A DNA stretch of 64,000 nt from Pseudomonadales bacterium. Its GTDB lineage: Bacteria > Pseudomonadota > Gammaproteobacteria > Pseudomonadales > UBA5518. Positions 1-8,509 of the stretch are shown here, piece after piece. The stretch's first letter is position 1. The number at the start of each line of letters is the position of its first letter. The notes beneath the pieces are model-generated. The model ran no database searches and was not told where the DNA came from. It was given only the letters and a program-made list of their open reading frames with translations. Made by a program: the position numbers and the translations under genes. Location: NCBI GenBank assembly GCA_024234165.1, contig JACKOP010000003.1:434001-498000 (forward strand), given 5' to 3'.

Positions 1-75
1 GCCGAAGAATGCCAGCCACAACCACCACGTCCCCATCGTTTCGATTGGAACCGTATCGACCGGAGCAGTCCTCAT
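1..75 (-). CDS. TerC/Alx-family membrane protein, N-terminal fragment (runs off left edge)
   Basis: Only the first 25 codons lie in the window. The minus strand from position 75 encodes MRTAPVDTVPIETMGTWWLW and continues into hydrophobic LAFFG. The ETMGTWWLW stretch resembles the start of TerC/Alx proteins, which begin with a similar E-T-x-G-T-x-x-L-W motif just before the first membrane helix. The ATG at 75 is preceded by AGGTG six bases upstream, a good ribosome binding site; an ATG at 36 is an in-frame alternative. The gene directly follows a manganese-type riboswitch and its terminator hairpin. Alx and other TerC proteins are known to be manganese-linked exporters under this riboswitch class, so context and sequence agree. 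The identification rests on few residues. Confidence 0.65.
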   Translation of the reverse strand, partial: MRTAPVDTVPIETMGTWWLWLAFFG

Positions 76-92
76 CAAAAGCACCTCGCGCA

Positions 93-126
93 ACAAAAAC
101 GGCCTGGTCCGAAGGACTCAGGCCGT
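93..126 (-). terminator. Intrinsic terminator of the riboswitch expression platform
   Basis: On the minus strand, ACGGCCTGAGTCC and GGACCAGGCCGT form a 12-bp GC-rich stem with one bulge and a TTCG-like loop, followed directly by TTTTT. It lies between the aptamer and the ribosome binding site of the TerC/Alx-like gene, so it is placed to attenuate that gene. Confidence 0.75.
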
Positions 127-277
127 TGCGCGACGTGTCAGGGATTTCGCGGACGGACCTTGCCCTTCGGCAAGGTCTCGCTTGCAGCGATGCATCATGG
201 CATCGGCCGCCCGCCACACCGGATCACCACTCTGGCGATCGTATTGACGATGTGACGACAGGAAAGCTACTCCCCTT
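93..277 (-). ncRNA. yybP-ykoY family manganese riboswitch
   Basis: Read on the minus strand, the leader contains the class hallmarks in order: GGGGAGTAGC (275-266), a CGTCAATACG segment near 252-241, and GCGAGACC (about 182-175) opening a perfect 9-bp hairpin, GACCTTGCC-gaag-GGCAAGGTC (177-156). The last segment is a hairpin followed by five T residues (126-93), the expected expression platform. The element ends about 18 bases before the start codon of a TerC/Alx-like gene. In this family Mn2+ binding stabilises the aptamer and switches on expression of manganese exporters. Whether control is by termination is inferred from the hairpin and U run. Confidence 0.85.
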
Positions 278-288
278 GAACGGCGCGA

Positions 289-317
289 ACGTTACTAAAG
301 CGACCCGTGCGAGTCAA
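289..317 (-). promoter_or_regulatory. Putative sigma-70 promoter of the riboswitch transcript
   Basis: Minus strand TTGACT (317-312), a 17-base spacer, then TAACGT (294-289). The predicted start site falls just upstream of the aptamer, where a riboswitch leader should begin. The -10 match is weak. Confidence 0.4.
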
Positions 318-443
318 GCGACTGCGTCAGCCTTTCCCGGCGCCGCCCTCATTTGGGGCAAGCCAATCTGGCCATCGGTAGCCGTCACTCGTTCGTGCTG
401 GAACGAGTGCATACGCCTGCACGTGGTACTGCGACACCTCTGA

Positions 444-473
444 TTGACAGCTCTTGCGGGCGCGTGTTGTAGT
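444..473 (+). promoter_or_regulatory. Putative sigma-70 promoter of ssb
   Basis: A perfect TTGACA (-35) at 444-449 is followed after 18 bases by TGTAGT (468-473). It lies about 40 bases upstream of the ssb start. I saw no convincing LexA box of the CTGT-N8-ACAG type in this region. Confidence 0.5.
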
Positions 474-514
474 CGCGCGCCCGCAGTCGAACACGTGCGA
501 GTAAGGAGGAGAAC

Positions 515-985
515 ATGGCCAGGGGTGTGAACAAGGTGATTCTGATCGGCAACTGCGGCGCCGACCCCGAGCCGCGCGCCACTGCTGCGGGTGGACAGGT
601 GACGAACGTGCGCATCGCAACGTCCGAATCGTGGAAGGACAGGAACACGGGGCAGACGCAGGAGCGCACCGAGTGGCATCGTGTGGTGTTCTTCGGTCGT
701 CTGGCCGAGATTGCTGCCGAGTACCTGCGCAAGGGCAGCAAGGTCTATGTCGAAGGCTCGATCCGCACCCGCAAGTGGCAGGACAAGGAAGGGCGCGACC
801 AGTACACCACCGAGATCGTCGCCAGCGAGATGCAGATGCTCGACAGCCGCGGAGGCGGAAGCGGCGGCGGTGGTCGTGACGATGAAAAGGAAAGCTATGG
901 AGCGGAACCACGCCAGTCGGCGCGGGAAGCCCAGCCGCAACCGGCTGCTGTCCCCGGTGACTGGGATGACGATATACCGTTCTAG
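515..985 (+). CDS. ssb: Single-stranded DNA-binding protein
   Basis: 156 residues. The N-terminal OB-fold begins [19 protein letters not shown], typical of bacterial SSB, with the conserved TSESWKD and E-R-T-E-W-H segments following to about residue 110. A glycine-rich linker then leads to the acidic tip DWDDDIPF (149-156), which docks SSB-interacting repair and replication proteins. It coats single-stranded DNA as a tetramer in replication, recombination and repair. The start has a strong TAAGGAGGA ribosome binding site. It is divergent from the riboswitch-controlled gene on its left. Confidence 0.98.
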   Translation: MARGVNKVILIGNCGADPEPRATAAGGQVTNVRIATSESWKDRNTGQTQERTEWHRVVFFGRLAEIAAEYLRKGSKVYVEGSIRTRKWQDKEGRDQYTTEIVASEMQMLDSRGGGSGGGGRDDEKESYGAEPRQSAREAQPQPAAVPGDWDDDIPF

Positions 986-1036
986 CGATCCGCGTTCCTC
1001 TCGCGCCTTGCCTGGCACCCCGGCGGCGATGGCGGC

Positions 1037-1885
1037 ATGAAGGCCGTCGTCATCGGTGCCGACTGCCGCCTCGGGCGCGAACTCGCCGCGAACCTCCAGG
1101 GGCGGGAAATCCCGTTCGTTTCCATTTCCAGCCACGATCCGGTGCTCGAGAGCGTGAAGCTGCTGCTGCATGCGTTCACGTTTCACGGGGCCACCCAGGT
1201 GATCAACATCCTTTCGCACGAGTTGTTCCGTGGCGATGACCCGCTCGCACACAAGCGCAGCCTGCTGGTCACGAAAAATCTGGCCAAGGCGTGTCGCGCG
1301 CACGACGCGGTGCTGATCCATTTCGCCGACGACAGCATGTATGCCGGGCGCGCCAGCGGTGCGTATCGCGAGACGGAACGGCCCGACAGCGCGCATCCGC
1401 GCAGCGCGCGGGTGCTGAAGGCCGAGAGCTACGTCAGGAAGCGTGCACCGAAGCATATCGTGCTGCGTTGCGGTCCGCTGATCGCGTCGGATGGGGACAA
1501 CCTCTTTACACAGATCATGCAGCAGCTCGAGCACGACCAGGTCGTCGAGCTCTCGGAGGACAAGCTCTGTCCCACGCCGGTGCACGACGTCGCACGCGTC
1601 GTCGTCGCGATGATCCTGCAGCTCGATTGCGGTGCGAGTCCGTGGGGTACCTACAACTACTGCAGTTCGGATGTCACGACGCGATACCACTTCGCCGAGG
1701 CGGTGCTCGCGCTGGCGTCGCAGTACGGGCGAATCCGCAGCGACAGCGTGCAGTTGCACGCCACGCCCGGTGGTGGCCGGTACGTGATCCTCAACTGCCA
1801 GCAGATCCTGTGCACCTTCGGGATCCGGCAGCGCCCCTGGCGCAGCGCATTGCCTACGGTGGTTGCCGAATATTGCCGCAGTTGA
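1037..1885 (+). CDS. RmlD-like sugar-nucleotide reductase homologue with degraded active site
   Basis: 282 residues with the Rossmann fold of the RmlD/extended SDR family: beta-alpha start MKAVVIGADCRLGRELA, QVINILS in the second half of the fold, LRCGPLI and the PTPVHDVARV segment that fits the RmlD substrate domain. The usual GxxGQLG is GADCRLG. The catalytic YxxxK is absent: the equivalent stretch reads SARVLKAES, so no tyrosine is seen where one is expected. RmlD normally reduces dTDP-4-keto-rhamnose. Here activity is doubtful, and a regulatory or different binding role is possible. No other rml genes are present in the window. It follows ssb by 51 bp. Confidence 0.7.
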   Translation: MKAVVIGADCRLGRELAANLQGREIPFVSISSHDPVLESVKLLLHAFTFHGATQVINILSHELFRGDDPLAHKRSLLVTKNLAKACRAHDAVLIHFADDSMYAGRASGAYRETERPDSAHPRSARVLKAESYVRKRAPKHIVLRCGPLIASDGDNLFTQIMQQLEHDQVVELSEDKLCPTPVHDVARVVVAMILQLDCGASPWGTYNYCSSDVTTRYHFAEAVLALASQYGRIRSDSVQLHATPGGGRYVILNCQQILCTFGIRQRPWRSALPTVVAEYCRS

Positions 1886-1965
1886 ACGTGTGCGTCGCGG
1901 CGTGCGGTTGACCCACGCGACCGTGTCGCGCGACCATGTGCCATCCATCGACGGAAGTGAGTTCC

Positions 1966-2487
1966 ATGCCAGCCATTCTCGAACGCAAATACCTGAATAT
2001 CGCGGTGCTTACCGTCTCCGACACGCGCAGCGCAGACGCCGACACTTCCGGCAAGTACCTTGCCGAAAGCGTGACGGGCGAAGGCCATGCACTGGCGGAA
2101 AAGGCGATCGTGAAGGACGATATCTACCAGTTGCGTGCGATCGTCTCGCGCTGGATCGCCGATCCGGCAGTGCATGCGGTGCTCGTGACCGGCGGTACGG
2201 GCTTCAGCGGTCGCGACACCACACCCGAGGCGCTGACGCCACTGTTCGACAAGCAGATCGAGGGTTTCGGTGAAACATTTCGCATGCTTTCGTTCGCGGA
2301 AATCGGCAGCTCCACGCTGCAGTCGCGCGCTTTCGGTGGCTTCGCCAACGGCACCGTGATCTTCTGCATGCCGGGTTCGACCGCTGCGTGTCGCACCGCG
2401 TGGCAGCAGATCATTCGCGAACAACTCGACAGCACCTTCAGCCCGTGCAATTTCGTGCCGGTGCTGCTGGGTCGCTACGCGCATTGA
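1966..2487 (+). CDS. moaB: Molybdenum cofactor biosynthesis protein B (molybdopterin adenylyltransferase family)
   Basis: 173 residues. The MoaB/Mog fold is seen from YLNIAVLTVSDTRS, the GEGHALAEKAIVKDD segment, and the conserved VTGGTGFSGRDTTPEAL loop (about residues 75-92) that binds molybdopterin, followed by the LPGS-like FCMPGSTAACRTAW. The family adenylylates molybdopterin before molybdate insertion. I chose the ATG at 1966, which has GGAAGTGAG upstream, over an upstream in-frame ATG at 1936. The stop overlaps the start region of moeA, so the two are co-transcribed. Confidence 0.95.
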   Translation: MPAILERKYLNIAVLTVSDTRSADADTSGKYLAESVTGEGHALAEKAIVKDDIYQLRAIVSRWIADPAVHAVLVTGGTGFSGRDTTPEALTPLFDKQIEGFGETFRMLSFAEIGSSTLQSRAFGGFANGTVIFCMPGSTAACRTAWQQIIREQLDSTFSPCNFVPVLLGRYAH

Positions 2488-2495
2488 GCCGCGCC

Positions 2496-3710
2496 ATGGG
2501 CGCAGACCGCAAGGAGGGCTTGCTGCCGGTCGACGAAGCGCTCGCACGCGTGCTTGCCGACGTCGAACCGCTCGCTGCGACCGAAACGCTGCCGCTGGCA
2601 CAGTTGCGCATGCGGGTGCTGGCCGAGGACGCGTTGGCGACGATCGACGTGCCGCCAGCCGACAACAGCTCGATGGATGGCTATGCACTGCGCCACGCCG
2701 ATCTCGAGGCAGGACAGCGCGAATTTCCGGTTGCGCAGCGCATTCCGGCCGGTGCGACGGGCAGCATGCTCGCGCCGGGTACGGCGGCGCGCATCTTCAC
2801 GGGCGCCGAGGTGCCACCCGGTGCCGACTGTGTCGTGATGCAGGAAAACTGCACGGCCGGAGCCGGTGCGGTGACCGTACTGAAACCGGGCGAATGCGGC
2901 GACAACATCCGCCGGCGCGGACAGGACATCGTGGCCGGATCGGTAGTGGTCGAACGCGGCACGCGGCTCGGGCCAGGACACGTGGGGCTGCTGGCATCGG
3001 TCGGGCAGGCGAGCGCGACGGTCCATGCGCAGTTGCGCGTCGCGATACTGGCCACGGGCGATGAGCTCGTCGAGCCCGGTCAGTTCGCTGGGCCAGGCAA
3101 GATCTACAACTCGAACCGGTATCTGGTGGCAGGAATCCTCGCCGAGATCGGTTGCGAAGTGATCGACTGCGGTGTGGTGCCGGATACGCCCGAAGCAACG
3201 CGCGCCAGTCTGCGTGATGCCGCGGCACGCGCCGACGTGGTGATCACCAGCGGTGGTGTGTCGGTCGGCGACGAGGACCACGTGAAGAACGCGGTCGAGG
3301 AGCTCGGTACGCTGCGCCTGTGGAAGCTCGCGATCATGCCGGGCAAGCCGCTCGCTTACGGGCGCGTACTCGGCAAGCCCTTTTTCGGGCTGCCGGGCAA
3401 CCCCTCGTCGGTATTCGTGACGTACCAGGTGATCGCGCGCCCGTACCTGCAGCGCATGCAGGGGCTCACCGGCAGCGTGGTGCTGCGCGAGGTGCTGGTT
3501 CCGGCGGGCTTCGAGCGTCCGCGTCCGGATCGGCGCCAGCAGTACCTGCGTGCGCGCATCGTCGGCAGTGGCGATGTGGCGCGCGTAGAGCTGTATCCGA
3601 ACCAGAGCTCCGGGGTACTTTCTTCGGTGGCATGGGCCGACTGCCTGGCGGTGGTGCCGCCTGGCTGCACGGTGGCGTACGGCGAGCCGGTGCGCGTGCT
3701 GCTGCTGTGA
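2496..3710 (+). CDS. moeA: Molybdopterin molybdenumtransferase
   Basis: 404 residues, normal for MoeA. Conserved features in order are VPPADNSSMDGYAL (about residues 52-65), the ARIFTGAEVPPGADCVVMQE segment, the LATGDELVEPG and KIYNSNRY segments of the MPT-binding domain, VITSGGVSVGDEDHV, and the PGKPLAYGR and FGLPGNPSSVF loops. It inserts molybdate into adenylylated molybdopterin to finish the molybdenum cofactor, acting right after the MoaB/Mog step encoded upstream. The ATG at 2496 is used; an in-frame TTG at 2484 would overlap moaB. Confidence 0.97.
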   Translation: MGADRKEGLLPVDEALARVLADVEPLAATETLPLAQLRMRVLAEDALATIDVPPADNSSMDGYALRHADLEAGQREFPVAQRIPAGATGSMLAPGTAARIFTGAEVPPGADCVVMQENCTAGAGAVTVLKPGECGDNIRRRGQDIVAGSVVVERGTRLGPGHVGLLASVGQASATVHAQLRVAILATGDELVEPGQFAGPGKIYNSNRYLVAGILAEIGCEVIDCGVVPDTPEATRASLRDAAARADVVITSGGVSVGDEDHVKNAVEELGTLRLWKLAIMPGKPLAYGRVLGKPFFGLPGNPSSVFVTYQVIARPYLQRMQGLTGSVVLREVLVPAGFERPRPDRRQQYLRARIVGSGDVARVELYPNQSSGVLSSVAWADCLAVVPPGCTVAYGEPVRVLLL

Positions 3711-3723
3711 GATCTGCGGCAGC

Positions 3724-5190
3724 ATGGACGCAGCGCCTTTCACGATCCTGCATCATGGTGCCGTTCGCGGTGTCACCGGTTCGTGCCATGAATTGCGCCT
3801 CGGTGCGCCGGATGCCCCGAACGCTGCGTCGATCCTGATCGACTGCGGGCTTTTCCAGGGTAGCGAGACTTCCAGTGACGGTGCGGGACACGAGCGCCTT
3901 GCGATCGAGTTTCCGATCGAACACGTGCGCGCGCTGGTCGTCACGCATGTGCACCTGGATCATGTGGGCCGTCTGCCGTACCTGCTTGCAGCGGGTTTCA
4001 CCGGCCCGGTGTACTGTTCGGTGCCATCGGCGATCCTGTTGCCGCTGGTGATCGAGGATGCGCTCGCGGTAGGCGCCACGCGTGATCGTGCGCTGATCGC
4101 GCGCATGCTCGAGCGCCTGCAGTCGCAACTGCGACCGTTGCCGTGCAATCGCTGGCAGCGCGTCGAGACCGGCGACGGCACCGGACTCGAGATTCGTCTG
4201 CGCCGCGCAGGACATATCCTCGGTTCGGTCTACGTCGAGTGCCGCATCACGACAGCGCAGCGACGGCCCCGGCGGGTGGTCTTCTCGGGTGATCTCGGTG
4301 CCGCGCACACGCCGTTGCTGCCGGAACCGCTGCCTCCGCTCGGTTGTCATGCGCTGGTGATCGAGAGTACCTACGGCGATCGCGTGCACGAGGCGCGTGC
4401 CGAACGTACTCGCCGGCTGGAAGCCGTGATCGAGCACGCGCTGCGCGATCGTGGTGCGGTGCTGATTCCGGCGTTCAGCATCGGACGCACGCAGGAATTG
4501 CTGTACGAGATCGAGGAAATCATCCATCGCCGGCGCGGTGAGGAGGCTGCACCCGACCTGCCGTGGAACGCGCTCGAGGTCGTGGTCGATTCCCCGCTCG
4601 CAGCGCGCTTCACACGGGTTTACCAGCGGCTCAAGCCGTTCTGGGACGAAGAGGCGCGCCAGCGGATCGAGGCCGGACGGGATCCGCTGTCATTCGCGCA
4701 GGTGCGCACCGTGCATGGTCACGAGGATCATCTGCGCGTGGTGCGTCATCTGCAGCACACGCGCTACCCGGCGATCGTGATCGCCGCGAGCGGCATGTGC
4801 GCGGGTGGGCGTATCGTCAACTACCTGAAGGCGTTGATCGGAGACCCGGCCACCGACGTCCTGTTCGTCGGTTACCAGGCAGAAGGAACCCCGGGGCGCG
4901 CGATCCAGCAGTACGGCCCGCAAGGCGGTTATGTCGAACTCGATGGCGAGCGCTTCACGATCCGCGCCGGTGTGCACGTGATCGGCGGCTATTCGGCACA
5001 CGCCGACCGCGACGATCTGCTGGCGTTCGTGCGCGGCATGCGCCGTGCTCCTGACGAGGTGCGCATCGTGCATGGTGACCCTGCGGCGAAGCAGGCGTTG
5101 GCCGCAATGCTGGCCCAGCAACTGCCCGGCGCGCGGATCGTGGTGCCCGGGGAGAGCGATAACGCGGCTCCGGATCCGCTTATCCGGTGA
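3724..5190 (+). CDS. Beta-CASP metallo-beta-lactamase-fold RNase-like protein
   Basis: 488 residues. The metallo-beta-lactamase domain carries HVHLDH (residues 75-80), a GHILGSVY motif with the later metal histidine, and VVFSGDLG with the metal aspartate. ESTYGDR opens the beta-CASP domain, which also shows [12 protein letters not shown] and [10 protein letters not shown]. The C-terminal part has the [12 protein letters not shown] motif (Zn ligand). This is the architecture of YSH1/CPSF73-like RNA-processing nucleases; bacterial members are mostly uncharacterised. It starts 13 bp after moeA, so it is probably in the same operon. Its last 11 bp overlap the end of fabB on the other strand. Confidence 0.9.
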   Translation: MDAAPFTILHHGAVRGVTGSCHELRLGAPDAPNAASILIDCGLFQGSETSSDGAGHERLAIEFPIEHVRALVVTHVHLDHVGRLPYLLAAGFTGPVYCSVPSAILLPLVIEDALAVGATRDRALIARMLERLQSQLRPLPCNRWQRVETGDGTGLEIRLRRAGHILGSVYVECRITTAQRRPRRVVFSGDLGAAHTPLLPEPLPPLGCHALVIESTYGDRVHEARAERTRRLEAVIEHALRDRGAVLIPAFSIGRTQELLYEIEEIIHRRRGEEAAPDLPWNALEVVVDSPLAARFTRVYQRLKPFWDEEARQRIEAGRDPLSFAQVRTVHGHEDHLRVVRHLQHTRYPAIVIAASGMCAGGRIVNYLKALIGDPATDVLFVGYQAEGTPGRAIQQYGPQGGYVELDGERFTIRAGVHVIGGYSAHADRDDLLAFVRGMRRAPDEVRIVHGDPAAKQALAAMLAQQLPGARIVVPGESDNAAPDPLIR

Positions 5191-6400
5191 ATTTCTGCAG
5201 CACCAGCGAGGCGTTGGTGCCGCCGAAACCGAAACTGTTCGACATCACGCGCTGCAGTCCGGCGCCGTCGATGCGTTCGCGCACGATCGGCAGCCCGGCG
5301 GCGGCCTCGTCGAGGGTGTCGATGTTCGCGGAAGCCGCGATGAAGTCGTGTTGCAGCATCAGCAGCGAGTAGATGGCCTCGTGCACGCCAGCGGCTCCCA
5401 GCGAGTGTCCGGACAGGGATTTGGTCGAGCTGATGCGCGGCACGGGCTTGCCGGCAAACGTCGCGGCTACCGCCTTCAGCTCCTGGATGTCGCCGACCGG
5501 GGTGCTGGTGCCGTGCGCATTGATGTAGTCGACCGGGTTCTCGACGGTACTCAGCGCCTGGCGCATGCAGCGCACTGCGCCCTCGCCCGACGGCGCGACC
5601 ATGTCGTAGCCGTCGGAAGTGGCGCCGTAGCCGACGATCTCGGCGTAGATGCGTGCACCGCGCGCCAGCGCGACGTCCAGTGCCTCGACGACCAGCATGC
5701 CGCCGCCGCCCGCGATCACGAAGCCGTCGCGGTCGGCGTCGTAGGCGCGCGAAGCCTGCGTGGGCGTGGCGTTGCGCTTGGAGCTCAGCGCGCCCATTGC
5801 GTCGAACATGCAGGTCATCGTCCAGTGTTCTTCCTCGCCGCCGCCGGCGAACACGCGATCCTGCTTGCCGAGCTGGATCTGCTCCATCGCCACCCCGATG
5901 CAGTGCGCGCTGGTCGAGCAGGCCGACGCGATCGAGTAGTTGACCCCCTTGATGTGAAACGGCGTTGCCAGGCAGGCGGACACGGTGCTGGCCATGGTCT
6001 GCGTGACACGGTAGGGGCCTACGCGTTTCAGGCCCTTTTCACGCAGGATGTCGGCGGCTTCGACCTGGTTTGACGAGGAGGCGCCACCGGAGCCGGCGAT
6101 GATCCCGGTTCGCTCGTTCGACACCTCGGATTCCTCGAGTCCCGCGTCCGCGATCGCATCCTGCATCGCGATATACGCGTACGCAGCCGCATCGCCCATG
6201 AACCGCAACTGCTTGCGATCGATGCGCGCTGCGAAGTCGATATCCGGTCGGCCGGCGACATGGCTGCGAAAGCCGTGTTCCGCGTAGTCCGGAGCAAAGC
6301 TGATACCCGAGCGCCCCTCGCGCAGCGAGGCGGTGACGGTTTCCCTGGTGTTGCCCAGGCAGGACACGATGCCCATGCCGGTAATGACGACTCTGCGCAT
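5180..6400 (-). CDS. fabB: 3-oxoacyl-[acyl-carrier-protein] synthase I
   Basis: 406 residues, the normal length. It starts [17 protein letters not shown]. The catalytic triad is visible as SACSTSAHC (cysteine), [11 protein letters not shown] and [10 protein letters not shown] (histidines), and the C-terminal [13 protein letters not shown] loop is present. FabB condenses malonyl-ACP with acyl-ACP and is needed for elongation of the unsaturated intermediate made by FabA. I prefer the ATG at 6400 with GAGG about nine bases upstream; an in-frame ATG at 6412 has its Shine-Dalgarno-like GGAG too close. It lies 28 bp downstream of fabA, in the usual fabAB operon. Confidence 0.97.
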   Translation of the reverse strand: MRRVVITGMGIVSCLGNTRETVTASLREGRSGISFAPDYAEHGFRSHVAGRPDIDFAARIDRKQLRFMGDAAAYAYIAMQDAIADAGLEESEVSNERTGIIAGSGGASSSNQVEAADILREKGLKRVGPYRVTQTMASTVSACLATPFHIKGVNYSIASACSTSAHCIGVAMEQIQLGKQDRVFAGGGEEEHWTMTCMFDAMGALSSKRNATPTQASRAYDADRDGFVIAGGGGMLVVEALDVALARGARIYAEIVGYGATSDGYDMVAPSGEGAVRCMRQALSTVENPVDYINAHGTSTPVGDIQELKAVAATFAGKPVPRISSTKSLSGHSLGAAGVHEAIYSLLMLQHDFIAASANIDTLDEAAAGLPIVRERIDGAGLQRVMSNSFGFGGTNASLVLQKFTG

Positions 6401-6428
6401 ATGCGACCTCATCTCCAGCCTGGTGCGT

Positions 6429-6983
6429 TCAGCTCAGGATCTCGCCGACACGCGTGAACAGTCCCACCCGCAGATCCTGTGCGGTGTAGATGACCCTGCC
6501 ATCCACGGCCATGGTGCCGTCTGCGATTCCCATCACGAGCTTGCGTTCGATCACCCTCTTGAGATCGATACGGTACTCGACGAGTCGGGCCTCCGGCAGT
6601 ACCTGACCGGTGAACTTGATCTCGCCGGCACCCAGCGCGCGTCCCTTGCCCGGATTGCCCTTCCAGCCGAGGTAGAAACCGATCAGTTGCCACATCGCGT
6701 CCAGGCCAAGGCATCCGGGCATCACCGGGTCGCCCCTGAAATGGCAGTTGAAAAACCACAGCCCCGGATGGATGTCCAGCTCCGCAATGATTTCGCCCTT
6801 GCCGTGGGTCCCACCGGTGGTGCTGATATGACTTATGCGGTCGACCATCAGCATGTTGTCGGTAGGCAACTGCGCATTGCCGGGGCCGAACAGCAGGCCG
6901 TGGCCACACGCGATGAGCTCTTCCTTGGTGAACGAGGACTGGGTCCAGCGTTTGCGAGGCGCGGCGCTGTTGCTCAAAGGCAT
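6429..6983 (-). CDS. fabA: 3-hydroxydecanoyl-[acyl-carrier-protein] dehydratase/isomerase
   Basis: 184 residues. The hot-dog fold includes the active-site histidine in [14 protein letters not shown] and the aspartate in [12 protein letters not shown]. FabA dehydrates 3-hydroxydecanoyl-ACP and isomerises the product to the cis-3 form, starting anaerobic unsaturated fatty acid synthesis; it is always paired with FabB. The ATG at 6983 gives a slightly longer N-terminus than the family's roughly 171 residues. A start at 7085 would add an unconserved leader. It is divergent from ugd across 161 bp. Confidence 0.97.
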   Translation of the reverse strand: MPLSNSAAPRKRWTQSSFTKEELIACGHGLLFGPGNAQLPTDNMLMVDRISHISTTGGTHGKGEIIAELDIHPGLWFFNCHFRGDPVMPGCLGLDAMWQLIGFYLGWKGNPGKGRALGAGEIKFTGQVLPEARLVEYRIDLKRVIERKLVMGIADGTMAVDGRVIYTAQDLRVGLFTRVGEILS

Positions 6984-7144
6984 ATTCTCTGAGGAGGTGA
7001 GTGCTGGTGAATTGTAGAGAGTTTGCCCATGCCCGTCATCCGCGCACTGGCTTCGTCCGTGCGAGAGGCGGCGCGCATCTGACAACCCCGGCAGCTTCCA
7101 CTAGACTTCCGCTGGTCGCGACAGTCCGGATAAAGAGCTTCATC

Positions 7145-8506
7145 GTGCGTATTGCAGTCATCGGCACCGGTTATGTGGGCCTGGTCACAGGCGCGTGTTT
7201 TGCAGAAATGGGCAACCACGTGGTTTGCGTCGACAACGATGCGGCCAAGCTCGAGCGCCTGCGCGCCGGCGAGATACCGATCTTCGAGCCCGGGCTGGCG
7301 CCGGTGGTCGAGCAGGCCACACAGGCCGGGCTGCTGAGTTTCAGCGCCGATACGGCAGCGGCGGTGGAGGCGGCCGAGTACATCTTCATCGCGGTCGGTA
7401 CTCCGCCCGGCGAGGACGGCTCGGCAGATCTCAGTTATGTGCTTGCGGTCGCGCGTGACATTGGCCGATCGCTGCAGAGATACGCCGTCGTGGTCGACAA
7501 GTCCACGGTGCCGGTCGGGACTGCCGATCAGGTGCGTGCGACGATCGGCGCGGAGCTTGCGGCGCGTGGCGCCACGATCGAGTTCGACGTCGTGAGCAAT
7601 CCCGAATTCCTGAAGGAGGGCGCCGCGGTTGGTGACTTCCGCAGCCCGGATCGCGTGATCGTGGGCACCGACTCCGAGAAGGCGCGGCGGCGCATGCGCG
7701 AGCTTTACGGCCCGTTGCTGCGCAACCACGATCGCATGTTGTTCATGGGCGTGCGTGACGCCGAGATGACCAAGTACGCGGCGAACGCGATGCTGGCCAC
7801 GCGGATCTCGTTCATGAACGAGATCGCCAGCCTTTGCGATCGCCTTGGCGTGGATGTCGAAAATGTGCGCAAGGGCATCGGTTCGGACAGCCGCATCGGC
7901 TATTCCTTCATTTATCCGGGCTGCGGTTACGGTGGTTCCTGCTTTCCAAAGGACGTCAAGGCGCTGGTGCAGACCGGTCGTTCCTGCGACTTCGAACCAG
8001 CGATCCTGGTGGCGGTAGAAGCGCGCAACGAACGTCAGAAGCGCGTGCTGTTCGACAAGATCACGGCGCATTTCGGCGCTGACCTGAGCGGGCGGCGTTT
8101 CGGCGTCTGGGGGCTCAGCTTCAAGCCAAATACGGACGATATGCGTGAAGCGCCGTCGCTGGTGCTGATCGACCGGTTGCTCGCAGCCGGCGCGACAGTG
8201 GCAGCTTACGACCCCATCGTTTCGGGCAATGGTCATGCGGGTGTGCCGCGCGAGTGGCTGGAATCCGGGCGTCTCGAGCTCAGCAAGTACCAGTACGATG
8301 CGCTGCGCGAGGCCGATGCGATGGTGCTGGTGACCGAGTGGAAGCGCTTCCGTCAGCCCGATTTCGACGCCATGCGCGATCTGTTGCGCCAACCGGTCAT
8401 CTTCGACGGCCGCAACCAGTACGATCCGATACTGATGGCCGACTACGGCTTCACCTACTACGGCATCGGTCGCAGCAACGCGACCACATCACAACCGGGA
8501 GCCTGA
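7145..8506 (+). CDS. ugd: UDP-glucose 6-dehydrogenase
   Basis: 453 residues. The NAD-binding motif IAVIGTGYVGLVTG is at the N-terminus, followed by FEPGL, DKSTVPVGTA and the conserved NPEFLKEGAAVGDF. The catalytic cysteine lies in PGCGYGGSCFPKDV, and the C-terminal domain has LSFKPNTDDMREAPS. It oxidises UDP-glucose to UDP-glucuronate, giving the locus an acidic sugar donor. The start is the GTG at 7145, where homology begins; the frame is open further upstream to 7001 but that part is unconserved. manC-like and galU genes follow on the same strand. Confidence 0.96.
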   Translation: MRIAVIGTGYVGLVTGACFAEMGNHVVCVDNDAAKLERLRAGEIPIFEPGLAPVVEQATQAGLLSFSADTAAAVEAAEYIFIAVGTPPGEDGSADLSYVLAVARDIGRSLQRYAVVVDKSTVPVGTADQVRATIGAELAARGATIEFDVVSNPEFLKEGAAVGDFRSPDRVIVGTDSEKARRRMRELYGPLLRNHDRMLFMGVRDAEMTKYAANAMLATRISFMNEIASLCDRLGVDVENVRKGIGSDSRIGYSFIYPGCGYGGSCFPKDVKALVQTGRSCDFEPAILVAVEARNERQKRVLFDKITAHFGADLSGRRFGVWGLSFKPNTDDMREAPSLVLIDRLLAAGATVAAYDPIVSGNGHAGVPREWLESGRLELSKYQYDALREADAMVLVTEWKRFRQPDFDAMRDLLRQPVIFDGRNQYDPILMADYGFTYYGIGRSNATTSQPGA

Positions 8507-8509
8507 ACC

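Noticed and set aside
9..443. Plus-strand open frame of 144 codons at the left edge
   Set aside because: It lies across the riboswitch and the start of the minus-strand TerC/Alx gene, has low-complexity composition and no recognisable domain.
314..1948. Minus-strand open frame of 544 codons
   Set aside because: Antisense to ssb and the RmlD-like gene; composition typical of a shadow frame.
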